Assembly (NCBI GenBank): GCA_017958305.1
Contig: JAGDCW010000028.1
Location: 1-35,692, forward strand
Length of the DNA: 35,692 bases
Direction of reading: 5' to 3'
From: Bacteroidales bacterium
GTDB taxonomy: Bacteria > Bacteroidota > Bacteroidia > Bacteroidales > UBA1402
A program made the translations under genes and the position numbers. Under the pieces are notes generated by a model that was not told where the DNA came from, ran no database searches, and was given only the letters and a program-made list of their open reading frames with translations. Below are positions 24,535-32,400 of the stretch, one piece after another (positions within the stretch are counted from its first letter, which is position 1; each line of letters opens with the position of its first letter).

Positions 24535-25251
24535 ATGAAACGCCCCGACAAGACATTTTGGAGCCTTCTTTTGCTGAGCCTGGCGGTCCTTCCCTTATCG
24601 GCCCAGCATAAAAAACCGCAATATCTGCAATACGAGGATATGCGGCCCTACCACTTCGGCTTCTTCGTCGGCCTGCATACCCAGGATTTCCAGATTGCGC
24701 ACACCGGAGCGGTCGATGAAAACGGAGCCACCTGGTATGGCAGCGTCCCTTCCTATTCGCCCGGATTCAGCGTGGGCGTGCTGGGCGACTACCGCCTGCG
24801 CGACAACCTGAGCTTGCGGCTGAGTCCGACCATCCATTTCGGCTCGAAGACCATGGCGCTGGTGTCCGACCAACCCGACTGCGAGATTGTCACGACCAAC
24901 ATCCGCTCCAACTACATCATGCTGCCGCTGAACCTGCGCTACCGGGGTGCCCGCACCGACAACTACCGTCCCTATCTCCTGACCGGTGTCAGCCTGGGCA
25001 TCGATGCCGGCCGGCGCAAAAAGAAAGAGATCCAGCTCAAGGAACTGAACACCTATTGGGAAATCGGCGTGGGCTGCGATTTCTACACCCCCTATTTCCG
25101 CTTTGTGCCGGAATTGAAGCTTTGTCTGGGGTTGAGCGACATTTTCGAACACAACCGCAACGAGGAGAGCGATGCCGCCTTCGTCCACTACACCAACGCT
25201 TTCGAGAAGATATCCTCGCGCCTGATTGTGTTGAGTTTTCAGTTTGAATAA
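24535..25251 (+). CDS. porT: PorT/SprT-like outer-membrane beta-barrel protein
   Basis: A 238-residue protein with signal peptide (MKRPDKTFWSLLLLSLAVLP, then LSAQ). The mature part opens with RPYHFGFFVGLHTQDFQI and ends with YFRFVPELKLCLGLSDIF and LIVLSFQFE, the same landmarks as the PorT/SprT barrel proteins of Bacteroidota. PorT of Porphyromonas gingivalis is needed for type IX secretion; homologs also exist in species not known to use that pathway, so the role here is inferred. The start was moved from an upstream in-frame TTG (24517) to ATG 24535 because the signal peptide begins there. No clear -7 element was seen. The last 13 nt overlap rsmE on the other strand. The gene symbol is by family resemblance. 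Confidence 0.78.
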   Translation: MKRPDKTFWSLLLLSLAVLPLSAQHKKPQYLQYEDMRPYHFGFFVGLHTQDFQIAHTGAVDENGATWYGSVPSYSPGFSVGVLGDYRLRDNLSLRLSPTIHFGSKTMALVSDQPDCEIVTTNIRSNYIMLPLNLRYRGARTDNYRPYLLTGVSLGIDAGRRKKKEIQLKELNTYWEIGVGCDFYTPYFRFVPELKLCLGLSDIFEHNRNEESDAAFVHYTNAFEKISSRLIVLSFQFE

Positions 25252-25955
25252 AGCGACTTCATCTGCAGAGTCAGACCCGCCACCAGTGCGGCCGTCTCGG
25301 TGCGAAGACGCATGTCGCCCAAAGTGACGGGCGTATATCCCAAAGACTTGGCTTTCTCCACCTCTTCAAGGCTGAAATCACCCTCCGGACCTATCAGCAC
25401 CACAGCGTCGCGACCCGCTTGGCAACAGTCGTTGAGCAAAAGCCGCGGACCAGCCTCCGACTCCGGATGGCAATGACAGATGAAACGATCCGCCTCGGAA
25501 AACCGGGTGACAAAATCGTCGAAGCCGGTCAGTTCGCCCACCTGGGGCAAGGTGGCCCGCTGCGACTGCTTCATGGCCGATATCGCAATCTTGACCAACC
25601 GGTCGGTCTTCAACATACGACGTTCCGAAAAGCGGCACGAAAGGAAAAACAACCCGTCGATGCCGATTTCCGTCAACTTCTCGGTGAGCCACTCCATCCG
25701 GTCGAGGTTCTTGGTCGGCGCCACCGCCACATACAGGCGGCCCGGACGTGTCTTTTGAGGCAAGGTCTCGAGAATCTCCACACCGCAATGTCTGGGATGC
25801 GCCTCGACGATGCCGGCCGTATAGAAACAGCCCCGGCCGTCGGTCAGACGGATCCTGTCGCCGGGCTGCATACGCAGCACCCGCACACAGTGGGCCGACT
25901 CCTCCTCGGGCAAGAAGGGATTCTCCAGAATATCGGGCGTATAGAAAATATGCAT
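25239..25955 (-). CDS. rsmE: 16S rRNA (uracil-1498-N3)-methyltransferase
   Basis: It methylates U1498 of 16S rRNA in the 30S subunit. From ATG 25955 (MHIFYTPDILENPFLPEEES) it is 238 residues; an open frame continuing 19 codons upstream has no family match and covers the promoter. The N-terminal PUA-like domain (HCVRVLRMQPGDRIRLTDG) is followed by the SPOUT methyltransferase domain with YVAVAPTKNLDRMEWLTEK, SRFSERR-type loop (here SCRFSERRML), the SAM-binding knot VVLIGPEGDFSLEEVEKA and LGDMRLRTETAALVA. Everything expected of the family is present. Convergent with the PorT-like gene, overlapping it by 13 nt. Confidence 0.95.
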   Translation of the reverse strand: MHIFYTPDILENPFLPEEESAHCVRVLRMQPGDRIRLTDGRGCFYTAGIVEAHPRHCGVEILETLPQKTRPGRLYVAVAPTKNLDRMEWLTEKLTEIGIDGLFFLSCRFSERRMLKTDRLVKIAISAMKQSQRATLPQVGELTGFDDFVTRFSEADRFICHCHPESEAGPRLLLNDCCQAGRDAVVLIGPEGDFSLEEVEKAKSLGYTPVTLGDMRLRTETAALVAGLTLQMKSLYSN

Positions 25956-25976
25956 AGGCGTTTCCAGTTCCTGTGA

Positions 25977-25984
25977 CAAAATTA
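25977..25984 (-). promoter_or_regulatory. Possible -7 element for rsmE
   Basis: Minus-strand TAATTTTG fits TAnnTTTG, 21 nt before the rsmE start and 26 nt after the terminator of the upstream small transcription unit. No convincing -33 element. Confidence 0.4.
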
Positions 25985-26010
25985 TAACAAATCTCTTTTC
26001 GGGAGAAGAC

Positions 26011-26044
26011 AAAAAAAAGAGGAAGCGTTATTGGCGCTTCCTCT
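26011..26044 (-). terminator. Terminator of the candidate small RNA
   Basis: AGAGGAAGCG (26018-26027) pairs with CGCTTCCTCT (26035-26044), 10 bp, 7-nt loop, with the A8 run at 26011-26018 as minus-strand U-tract. It would also stop any read-through from rluA. Confidence 0.88.
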
Positions 26045-26108
26045 CTTAAAAAAGCTTATCTCCCGACAAACTCTCTTCATTAACCTTAAATCTAATACCA
26101 TGAAAAAC
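26011..26108 (-). ncRNA. Candidate small RNA, about 98 nt, promoter-to-terminator unit without an ORF
   Basis: Between rluA and rsmE lies a complete minus-strand transcription unit: consensus promoter at 26115-26146, predicted start near 26108, terminator ending at 26011. The predicted RNA has an unpaired 5' part containing CATGGTATTAGATTTAAGG (complement of 26083-26101), then a hairpin of about 13 pairs with a GGGA (GNRA) tetraloop at 26061-26064 (stem 26051-26077) followed by U6, then the terminator hairpin. No start codon with a plausible frame fits inside. The 5' segment resembles, from memory, a sequence recurring in intergenic regions of Bacteroidales genomes and may belong to a described Bacteroidales small RNA family (for example Bacteroidales-1 or a paralogous sRNA family); I cannot check this. 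Targets are unknown. Confidence 0.65.
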
Positions 26109-26114
26109 ACGGAA

Positions 26115-26146
26115 CAAATATATGTCCTTTTTTTATTGCCTCCAAA
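26115..26146 (-). promoter_or_regulatory. Promoter of the candidate small RNA
   Basis: On the minus strand TTTG (26146-26143), 20 nt spacer, TATATTTG (26122-26115). Both elements and the spacing match the Bacteroidota consensus. It lies about 80 nt after the rluA stop and points away from it, with no protein gene start within 150 nt. Confidence 0.75.
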
Positions 26147-26224
26147 TACTGCTTTCCGAAAAATTGGCAATTAGCACGTTTTATCTCAAATTTAACAGAT
26201 TATAAGCATTCGGGGGATGTATCT

Positions 26225-26899
26225 TTATTCATTTTGGAAACATTTCCACAGCGGCTCGTCCTCGGGGAAAGGGGCCGTGACCTCTATCAATTCTTTGCTG
26301 ACAGGATGGATAAAGGAGATTTTCCGGGCGTGCAACGAGATGCCGCCTCCCGGATTGGAACGCGGAAAACCGTATTTCAAATCGCCTTTGATGGGGCAAC
26401 CCATGGCGGCCAGCTGGCAACGGATCTGATGATGCCGACCCGTCTTGAGGTCGATTTCCAGCAGGCAGTAGCGGTCGCTCCGACCCACCAGGCGATAATG
26501 AAGTATGGCCTTCTTGGCCCCGGGGCGCATGTGGTCATAGACATACGACTTGTTCTGCTGCTCGTTGCGCACCAGATACTGCTCGAGTGTGGCTTCCGGT
26601 TGCCTGGGGACCTCCTTGACGATGGCCAGATAGGTCTTGTGCACCTCGCCGTTGCGAAACATCTCGTTGAGCCGCGCCAGGGCCTTGCTGGTACGGGCAA
26701 AGACCACCACCCCCGACACGGGCCGGTCCAGACGGTGTGCCACTCCCAGGAAGACATTGCCCGGCTTGTGGTATTTTTCCTTGATCCACTGCTTGAGGCT
26801 GTCTTCGAGCGACACATCGCCCGTCTTGTCGGACTGGACAATCTCGGAGCCCGACTTGTTGATGATGATCAGATGGTTGTCTTCGTAGAGTACCGTCAT
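26225..26899 (-). CDS. RluA-family RNA pseudouridine synthase
   Basis: A 224-residue enzyme that converts uridine to pseudouridine in rRNA or tRNA. The catalytic Asp is in GVAHRLDRPVSGVVVFA; further family motifs are LYEDNHLIIINKSG near the N-terminus, KTYLAIV, and LKTGRHHQIRCQLAAMGCPI. ATG 26899 (MTVLYEDNHL) is preferred; the open frame continues 23 codons upstream but that part overlaps the rpsT terminator. There is no S4 domain, as in short RluA-type enzymes of the YqcB/TruC or RluA group, so the target site is uncertain. It lies 74 nt after rpsT, separated by a terminator, so it depends on read-through or on a promoter I could not see. Confidence 0.93.
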   Translation of the reverse strand: MTVLYEDNHLIIINKSGSEIVQSDKTGDVSLEDSLKQWIKEKYHKPGNVFLGVAHRLDRPVSGVVVFARTSKALARLNEMFRNGEVHKTYLAIVKEVPRQPEATLEQYLVRNEQQNKSYVYDHMRPGAKKAILHYRLVGRSDRYCLLEIDLKTGRHHQIRCQLAAMGCPIKGDLKYGFPRSNPGGGISLHARKISFIHPVSKELIEVTAPFPEDEPLWKCFQNE

Positions 26900-26908
26900 G
26901 GCGATAAG

Positions 26909-26940
26909 AAAAAAAAAAGACCGTATCTGAGATACAGTCT
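26909..26940 (-). terminator. Terminator after rpsT
   Basis: AGAC-C-GTATC and GATAC-A-GTCT (26918-26940) form a nine-pair stem with one internal mismatch and a 3-nt loop. The A10 run at 26909-26918 is the minus-strand U-tract. It begins 33 nt after the rpsT stop and ends about 10 nt before the rluA start. Confidence 0.82.
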
Positions 26941-26973
26941 GACACACTTTACCGTGTGAGGGCGGCACGAGCC

Positions 26974-27228
26974 TTAGGCCAGTTTGTTGACAGCAACGGT
27001 CAAACCCGACTTCAGGTTGGCAGCCTTGTTCTTATGGATGATGCCCTTCTTGGCCAGGCGATCCAACATCGAACATACCTTGGGCAGCATAGCTTCAGCC
27101 TCAGCCTTGTCCGTGGTGGCACGAAGTTTGCGGACAGCATTGCGTGCGGTCTTGGCATAGTAACGGTTGTTCAAACGTCTGGTCTGAGTCTGACGGATTC
27201 TCTTCAATGATGATTTGTGATTAGCCAT
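26974..27228 (-). CDS. rpsT: 30S ribosomal protein S20
   Basis: An 84-residue primary-binding protein of the 30S subunit, basic and helical. It begins [20 protein letters not shown] and contains the conserved [11 protein letters not shown] and the C-terminal [20 protein letters not shown], which define S20. It starts 23 nt downstream of tRNA-Glu on the same strand, too close for a separate promoter, so both probably come from the promoter at 27370-27399 and are separated by tRNA processing. A terminator follows. Confidence 0.97.
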   Translation of the reverse strand: MANHKSSLKRIRQTQTRRLNNRYYAKTARNAVRKLRATTDKAEAEAMLPKVCSMLDRLAKKGIIHKNKAANLKSGLTVAVNKLA

Positions 27229-27251
27229 TTCAAAATTGCTTTTAAAGTTAG

Positions 27252-27323
27252 TAGCCCATAGCAGAATCGAACTGCTCTTTCAAGAATGAAAATCTTGCGT
27301 CCTAACCGATAGACGAATGGGCC
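27252..27323 (-). tRNA. tRNA-Glu (anticodon TTC)
   Basis: On the minus strand the 72-nt cloverleaf has acceptor GGCCCAT/ATGGGCT with discriminator A, D arm GTCTATCGGTTAGGAC, anticodon stem CAAGA/TCTTG around loop TTTTCAT (anticodon TTC), and T arm AGCAG-TTCGATT-CTGCT. CCA is not encoded (CTA follows), so the cell needs CCA-adding enzyme. It is followed by rpsT. Confidence 0.96.
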
Positions 27324-27369
27324 TTACCTCGCAAATCCGGTCCGCCGTTTGCGGCCATTTTTGCGGCTG

Positions 27370-27399
27370 CAAAGATAGGCTAAAAATCTATCCTGCAAA
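27370..27399 (-). promoter_or_regulatory. Promoter of tRNA-Glu and rpsT
   Basis: Minus-strand TTTG (27399-27396), 18 nt spacer, TATCTTTG (27377-27370), about 47 nt upstream of the mature tRNA 5' end. A small inverted pair GATAG/CTATC (27374-27392) overlaps the -7 element. Confidence 0.68.
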
Positions 27400-27446
27400 A
27401 GTTTTTTGAAAATTTTTTGGACGCAACTCCCGTTTTTTCCTGAAAA

Positions 27447-29108
27447 TCAATCTCCAAGATGCAGAATCGACTGGTAACGAGCGCTGTCAGAGAGTATCTT
27501 GACGGCTTCTGTAACGGCCTCGTCATCGACCAAAGAAGCCTCCAACTGACCCCTTTGGTAATAATAACGGAGTATGATCTCCTGACGAAGGAGCTTTTCT
27601 ATCTCCGGACGGAACTGATCCAGGTCATGGGCCAGGTCTTTGCCGATCTTTTTTTCCAAGGCGGCGAACTCCTCACTGGCCGTCTGCATGAATCCTTCGT
27701 ATTCGAGGACCCGTTTCAGGGTCTTCATCTCCTGGCGGCTGCGCAGGTCGTAATTGACGCCGCGCTTTATCACAAACTCCTTGAAAGAGCGATAGTCCTG
27801 TTCGCTCAGCCGGAACTCGCGGGCCGGGGCTATCGCTCCGTGTTCGCGGGCATAGAGGTTGGCGTAATCGAAAATATGGTTGTCAATGACCAACTGGACC
27901 GACAAATTGGACAATTCGGGCACCTTCACCTCGACATCGGGCAGAATGCCGCCCCCGTCGCGCACCTGACGGCCGTGCCGGGTCGAAAAGACAGTGGTCA
28001 GGCTGTCGGGAATGCGTCCCACACTGCCGTCGGCAGTGCGGTTGGCATAGTCGATGGCCTGGATGCAGCGGCCGCTGGGGATATAGTATTTGGCCGTGGT
28101 CACCTTGAGCATGCCGTTGTAGGCCACCTCGCGCGTGGTCTGCACCAGACCCTTGCCATAGGTGCGGGATCCGACGATGACAGCCCGGTCGAGGTCCTGA
28201 AGTGCGCCGGCCACGATTTCCGAAGAGGAAGCCGAACCGTTGTTGGTGAGCACCACCAAGGGCATCTGCGTGTCGAGCGGTTGGCGCATCGTCCGGTAAA
28301 TCCGGTCCCAAGTGGGCACCCGTCCGCGGGTCGAGACAATGATCTCGCCCTTGGCGACAAACAGATTGCATATGGACACCGCCTCTGTGAGCAGACCGCC
28401 GCCGTTGCCGCGCAAGTCGAGAATAAGACGGGTGGCTCCCCGTGCCTTGAGTTGTTCGGCGGCCCGGCGCACCTCTTCAGCCGCCTTGTCGGTGAAACTG
28501 TTCAGATAGATATAGCCCGTCTCGGCATCCACCATGCCGGCATACTGCACCTGGTCTATCACAATCAATTCGCGCCTGATCTTGACTTTGAGGAGTTTCT
28601 TCTGGCCCTCACGGCGCAGGAGCAGCACCAGTTCCGTGCCTGGCTGGCCGCGCAGTTTCGAACTGGCGTAGGAAACGTCCTGCCCCTCCATCTTCTCACC
28701 GTCGATTTCCACAATCTCGTCTCCGAACTGGACCCCTGCTTTCTGGGCAGGCAAGCCTTCGTAGGGTTCGGTGACATGGATCTTGTCGCCCCGACGGCCG
28801 ATCAGGGCCCCGATTCCGCCGTACTCGCCCGTGGTGATGTATTTGAAATCGGTCATTTCCTCCTCGGGGATATACTCCGTGTATGGGTCGTAGTCGGACA
28901 ACAGCCCGTCGATGGCGTTCCCGAAGGCGGCGTCCACATCGGTCGAGTCCACATAGAACTCACTGAGTTCCCTGAAAATGGAAGAAAAGATATTATAGTT
29001 GCGGCTGATTTGGAAATTGCGGTCGAGGGGCATTGCCGCCGGACTCAACATTCCAACTAATGCGATGATTATTAGGGCCGAAAATAGTATGCGCGGTTTC
29101 TTGTCCAT
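27447..29108 (-). CDS. S41 carboxy-terminal processing protease (CtpA-like), second copy
   Basis: A 553-residue envelope protease starting MDKKPRILFSALIIIALVGM, whose hydrophobic part is a signal anchor or signal peptide. The PDZ domain spans about residues 90-180 (GEYGGIGALIGRRGDK to KIRRELIV, with a GxPAxKAGV-type binding loop as GLPAQKAGVQFGD). The S41 core contains LRGNGGGLLTEA, the catalytic serine in NNGSASSSEIVAGALQD and the lysine in SRTYGKGLVQT. The C-terminal 170 residues are helical and charged. Compared with the copy at 11063 it has the more usual GSASSSE motif. It is monocistronic, divergent from tRNA-Asn, with a -7 element inside a palindrome upstream. Substrates are unknown. 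Confidence 0.94.
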   Translation of the reverse strand: MDKKPRILFSALIIIALVGMLSPAAMPLDRNFQISRNYNIFSSIFRELSEFYVDSTDVDAAFGNAIDGLLSDYDPYTEYIPEEEMTDFKYITTGEYGGIGALIGRRGDKIHVTEPYEGLPAQKAGVQFGDEIVEIDGEKMEGQDVSYASSKLRGQPGTELVLLLRREGQKKLLKVKIRRELIVIDQVQYAGMVDAETGYIYLNSFTDKAAEEVRRAAEQLKARGATRLILDLRGNGGGLLTEAVSICNLFVAKGEIIVSTRGRVPTWDRIYRTMRQPLDTQMPLVVLTNNGSASSSEIVAGALQDLDRAVIVGSRTYGKGLVQTTREVAYNGMLKVTTAKYYIPSGRCIQAIDYANRTADGSVGRIPDSLTTVFSTRHGRQVRDGGGILPDVEVKVPELSNLSVQLVIDNHIFDYANLYAREHGAIAPAREFRLSEQDYRSFKEFVIKRGVNYDLRSRQEMKTLKRVLEYEGFMQTASEEFAALEKKIGKDLAHDLDQFRPEIEKLLRQEIILRYYYQRGQLEASLVDDEAVTEAVKILSDSARYQSILHLGD

Positions 29109-29149
29109 AGCTGGTTCGCCTGTTCAAAAAATTTTTCCCGAAATTTTTC

Positions 29150-29166
29150 ATGCAAATATATTGCAT
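29150..29166. repeat. Perfect 17-bp palindrome over facing promoters
   Basis: ATGCAA (29150-29155), spacer ATATA, TTGCAT (29161-29166). It covers the -7 element of the S41 protease promoter and the -33 element of the tRNA-Asn promoter, a position expected of an operator. Confidence 0.5.
29153..29160 (-). promoter_or_regulatory. -7 element for the S41 protease gene at 27447
   Basis: Minus-strand TATATTTG, a match to TAnnTTTG, 44 nt before the start codon. No good TTTG at the -33 position. Confidence 0.55.
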
Positions 29167-29191
29167 TATTCGAAATAACACCGTACTTTTG
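29161..29191 (+). promoter_or_regulatory. tRNA-Asn promoter
   Basis: TTG (29161-29163), 20 nt spacer, TACTTTTG (29184-29191), about 30 nt before the mature tRNA 5' end. Confidence 0.72.
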
Positions 29192-29221
29192 CTCCGCTTT
29201 TCGCAAGAATTAGCAAATCTT

Positions 29222-29295
29222 CTTCAGTAGCTCAGTCGGTTAGAGCACCTGACTGTTAATCAGGGGGTCGTAGGTTCAAGTCCTACCTGAAGAGC
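29222..29295 (+). tRNA. tRNA-Asn (anticodon GTT)
   Basis: A 74-nt cloverleaf: acceptor TCTTCAG/CTGAAGA, discriminator G, D arm with AGCTCAGTCGGTTAGAGC, anticodon stem CCTGA/TCAGG around CTGTTAA (anticodon GTT), T arm GTAGG-TTCAAGT-CCTAC. CCA is not encoded (CCC follows). It has its own promoter and terminator. Confidence 0.97.
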
Positions 29296-29300
29296 CCTAA

Positions 29301-29333
29301 GCAGTTGCAACGATGTTGCAGCTGCTTTTTTTG
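29301..29333 (+). terminator. Terminator of tRNA-Asn
   Basis: AGCAGTTGCAAC (29301-29312) and GTTGCAGCTGCT (29316-29327) form a 12-bp stem with one G-U pair and a 3-nt loop, followed by T7. Confidence 0.88.
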
Positions 29334-29356
29334 TTCGTCTTCTTTGATGGTTTTTA

Positions 29357-29388
29357 TTTGGCAAAGACAGAGAAGAGAGATATTTTTG
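29357..29388 (+). promoter_or_regulatory. Promoter of the TPR/outer-membrane-barrel/recO operon
   Basis: TTTG (29357-29360), 20 nt spacer, TATTTTTG (29381-29388), both consensus. The start codon is 40 nt downstream of the -7 element. Confidence 0.75.
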
Positions 29389-29428
29389 CAGAAAATAAAA
29401 CCATGCACTCCTATTTCATAAAAGCGCT

Positions 29429-32400
29429 ATGAAAAAAATGCTGTCCATCCTCGCAGGCCTGCTCTGCCTGTCGGTCGCCCTGGCACAGGAACCGGATGCA
29501 AGAGGCAATGCCGCCCGGCTCTACCGCCTGTCGGCCCAGCAGTTCCAAGAGGAAGAATTCGCCATTTGCTACCGCAGTATAGAAACCCTGTTTTCGGATT
29601 ATTCCTCCAAGCTGCTCACAGAGGCTCTCAGCACCGACCAGCAGGAACATGCCCGCTTCATGCAGGCCGCCTCGGCTTTCCGGCTGGGCAGGATGGATGC
29701 CAGTTCGAAGTTGAAGCAGTTTCTGCTCGACTTCCCCCTGTCGGTCTATGCCCCCACCGCCTATTTCTACCTGGGCTCCTGCGCCATGAACGCCGGACAG
29801 TACCAGGATGCCCTGGAGGCCTTCCAACTGTGTCCCCGCTCCTGCCTGTCGAAAAAAGACTACGAAGACTTCCGCTTCCAACTGGCGGTGACCAACTTGC
29901 AACTGGGACGCGAAAAAGAGGCGCGCCCCTTGTTTGAGGAACTGTTGGACGAAGGCGGCCGCTATGTGGGGTCTGCCACCTATTACCTGGCCTATATAGA
30001 CTACAAGGAGGGTCGCCACGAGGAGGCCTTGGCCGGATTCCGCAAAGTCGGAGACATCGATGCCTACCGGCAGACCGTCCCCTATTTTGTCATGCAACTG
30101 CTCTTCCACCAGGGGGAATATGCCCAAGTGCTGACCATGGCCGAAAAGATGCTGCAGGAGAATCCCAGTGAGTCCCAACGCATCGAACTTTACCGGCTGT
30201 CGGGGGCATCCTATTATGAACTGGGCAATTACAGCGCCTCGCAAGACTGCTATCGGCAGTATCTTGCTTTCAAGCCCGACCTGCTGCGCTCAGACGCCTA
30301 CCGCATCGGCATGGACTATTTCCACGACAAGCGCTATGCCGAGGCGACCGACTACCTTTCCCAAGCCACGGAAGGACAGGATGCCCAGGCCCAGAATGCG
30401 GCCTATCATCTGGGGGTTTGCTACCTGCAACAACAGAAGGCCGACATGGCCCGCATGTGCTTCGAGAGAGCCTCGCTCTACGACTACGACCGCCGAGCCA
30501 AGGAAGACGCCCTTTACAACTATGCCCTGCTGTGCTACGAGACCTCCTTTTCTCCCTTCGACGAGCAGATCAAAGCCTTCGAACGGATTCTCACCGAGTT
30601 CCCCGACAGCCGGTATTCCGACCAGATATACAGCCACCTGGCCGATGCCTTCCTGAGTTCGGGCAATGAGCAGGCCGCCATCGATTTCATCGACAAAATC
30701 GATCACCCCAGCCGCAATATGCTGGAGACCAAAAGCAAACTGTTGTTCCAGCAAGGCATGGAACTGTTCAACAACGCCCGCTACGACGAGGCCTGCAAGA
30801 AGTTTTCGTCGGCCATCTCCGTAGGCAACCAGACAGGCATGTCCGTGGCCGAAGCCACCTATTGGCGCGGCGAGGCCTATTACCAGACCAATCATCTCAG
30901 CGCCTCGGCCCGCGATTTCCGCGCATTCCTCTCGGCTCCTGGAGCCCAGGGCATGAAAGCCTGGCCGGCCGCCCACTACAATCTGGCCTACTGCTATTTC
31001 AACACCAACAACTTCAACGACGCCCTCTACTGGTTCGGGAAATACACCGAAATAGGAAGTATCCGGAAGACTCCCGGCTATGCCGACGCTCTCAGCCGCA
31101 TAGGCGACTGCTACTACTACGGTCGCAACTACCAGCGGGCTGTAGAATATTACCAGGCGGCCGACCGGGAATCGGTCGCCGGCAACGACTACGCCGTCTA
31201 TCAGCAAGCCTTCTCCCTCGGACTGCTCAAAAAGAACGACGAAAAAGCCGCATTGCTGGCCCAGTTTGAAAAACGCTTCCCGAAGTCGGACTATCTGCCG
31301 CAGGCTCTCTTTGAGCAGGGGCGTGCCTATATTGCCACCAAGCGGACACCCCAGGCCATCGCCGCCTTCGAAAGGCTCATCCAAAAAAGTCCCGGCAGCG
31401 ACCTGGCCCGACAGGCAGGCATACAGACCGGTCTGCTCTACTACCAACAGGGGGATGCCGAAAAAGCCATCGCCGCCTACAAGAACGTGGTCGGCAACTA
31501 TCCCGGCAGCAGCGAGGCCCAGACGGCCGTCAACGACCTGCGATCCATCTATGTGGCCACCAATCGCGTAAGTGAGTATGCCCAATATGTGGACGCCCTG
31601 GGCGGCCGCTTCAAGATGAAGGCCGGAGAGCAGGATTCCCTGTCGTACGAGGCCGCCGAACGCCTGCTGGTCAACCGGCAGAAGACCGAGGCGCTGGCCG
31701 CCTTCCAGTCCTACCTGAAAATGTATCCCCAGGGATTTTTCAGTGCAGAGGCCAACTACTATTGCGCCAGTCTGCTCAACGAACAGCAGCGCATGGAGGA
31801 GGCTGTCCCCTATTATCAGGCCGTGACCACCCACAAAGGACATGCCTTCGTGCCCGAGGCGCTGGTACAGTTGTCCGAGTACTCCTATTCCAAGCAGCAA
31901 TATGCCCAGGCTCTCGACTACTACCGACAGCTGGATGCCGTCACTTCCGACCGGGCCCAGCGGCTCACCGCACGCACCGGCATCATGCGCTGCCTGGCGG
32001 CCCGGGAAGAAAGCCGCGAATTGCTGGACGCCGCCTCGCAATTGATGCAGGAGAGCAACCTGTCGCCCGATTTGCTGCGTGAAGCCCGCTACCACAAAGC
32101 CATGTCGCTGATCCGCCTGAACCGCACCGAAGAAGCCGTGGCCGACATGGAAACCCTGGCCAAGGAATCCAAGACCGCCTACGGCGCCGAAATCCGCTAC
32201 CGCCTGGCCCAGTACTGTTTCGACCAAGGCAACACCGACAAGGCCGACCAGCTGGCCCAGCAGTTCCTGCAGGAAGGCACACCCCACAAATATTGGATGG
32301 CCCGCTGCTTTGTCCTGCTGGCCGACATCAACATGCAACGCGGCGACGATTTCCAGGCCCGCCAGTACCTGCTGAGCCTGAAGGAGAACTATACCGTCCA

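Noticed and set aside
26100-26174. A 24-codon plus-strand ORF beginning MKNTEQIYVLFL between rsmE and rluA
   Set aside because: It runs against the minus-strand promoter and small RNA found here, has no plus-strand promoter, and nothing downstream on that strand to regulate. It could only be revived by ribosome profiling.
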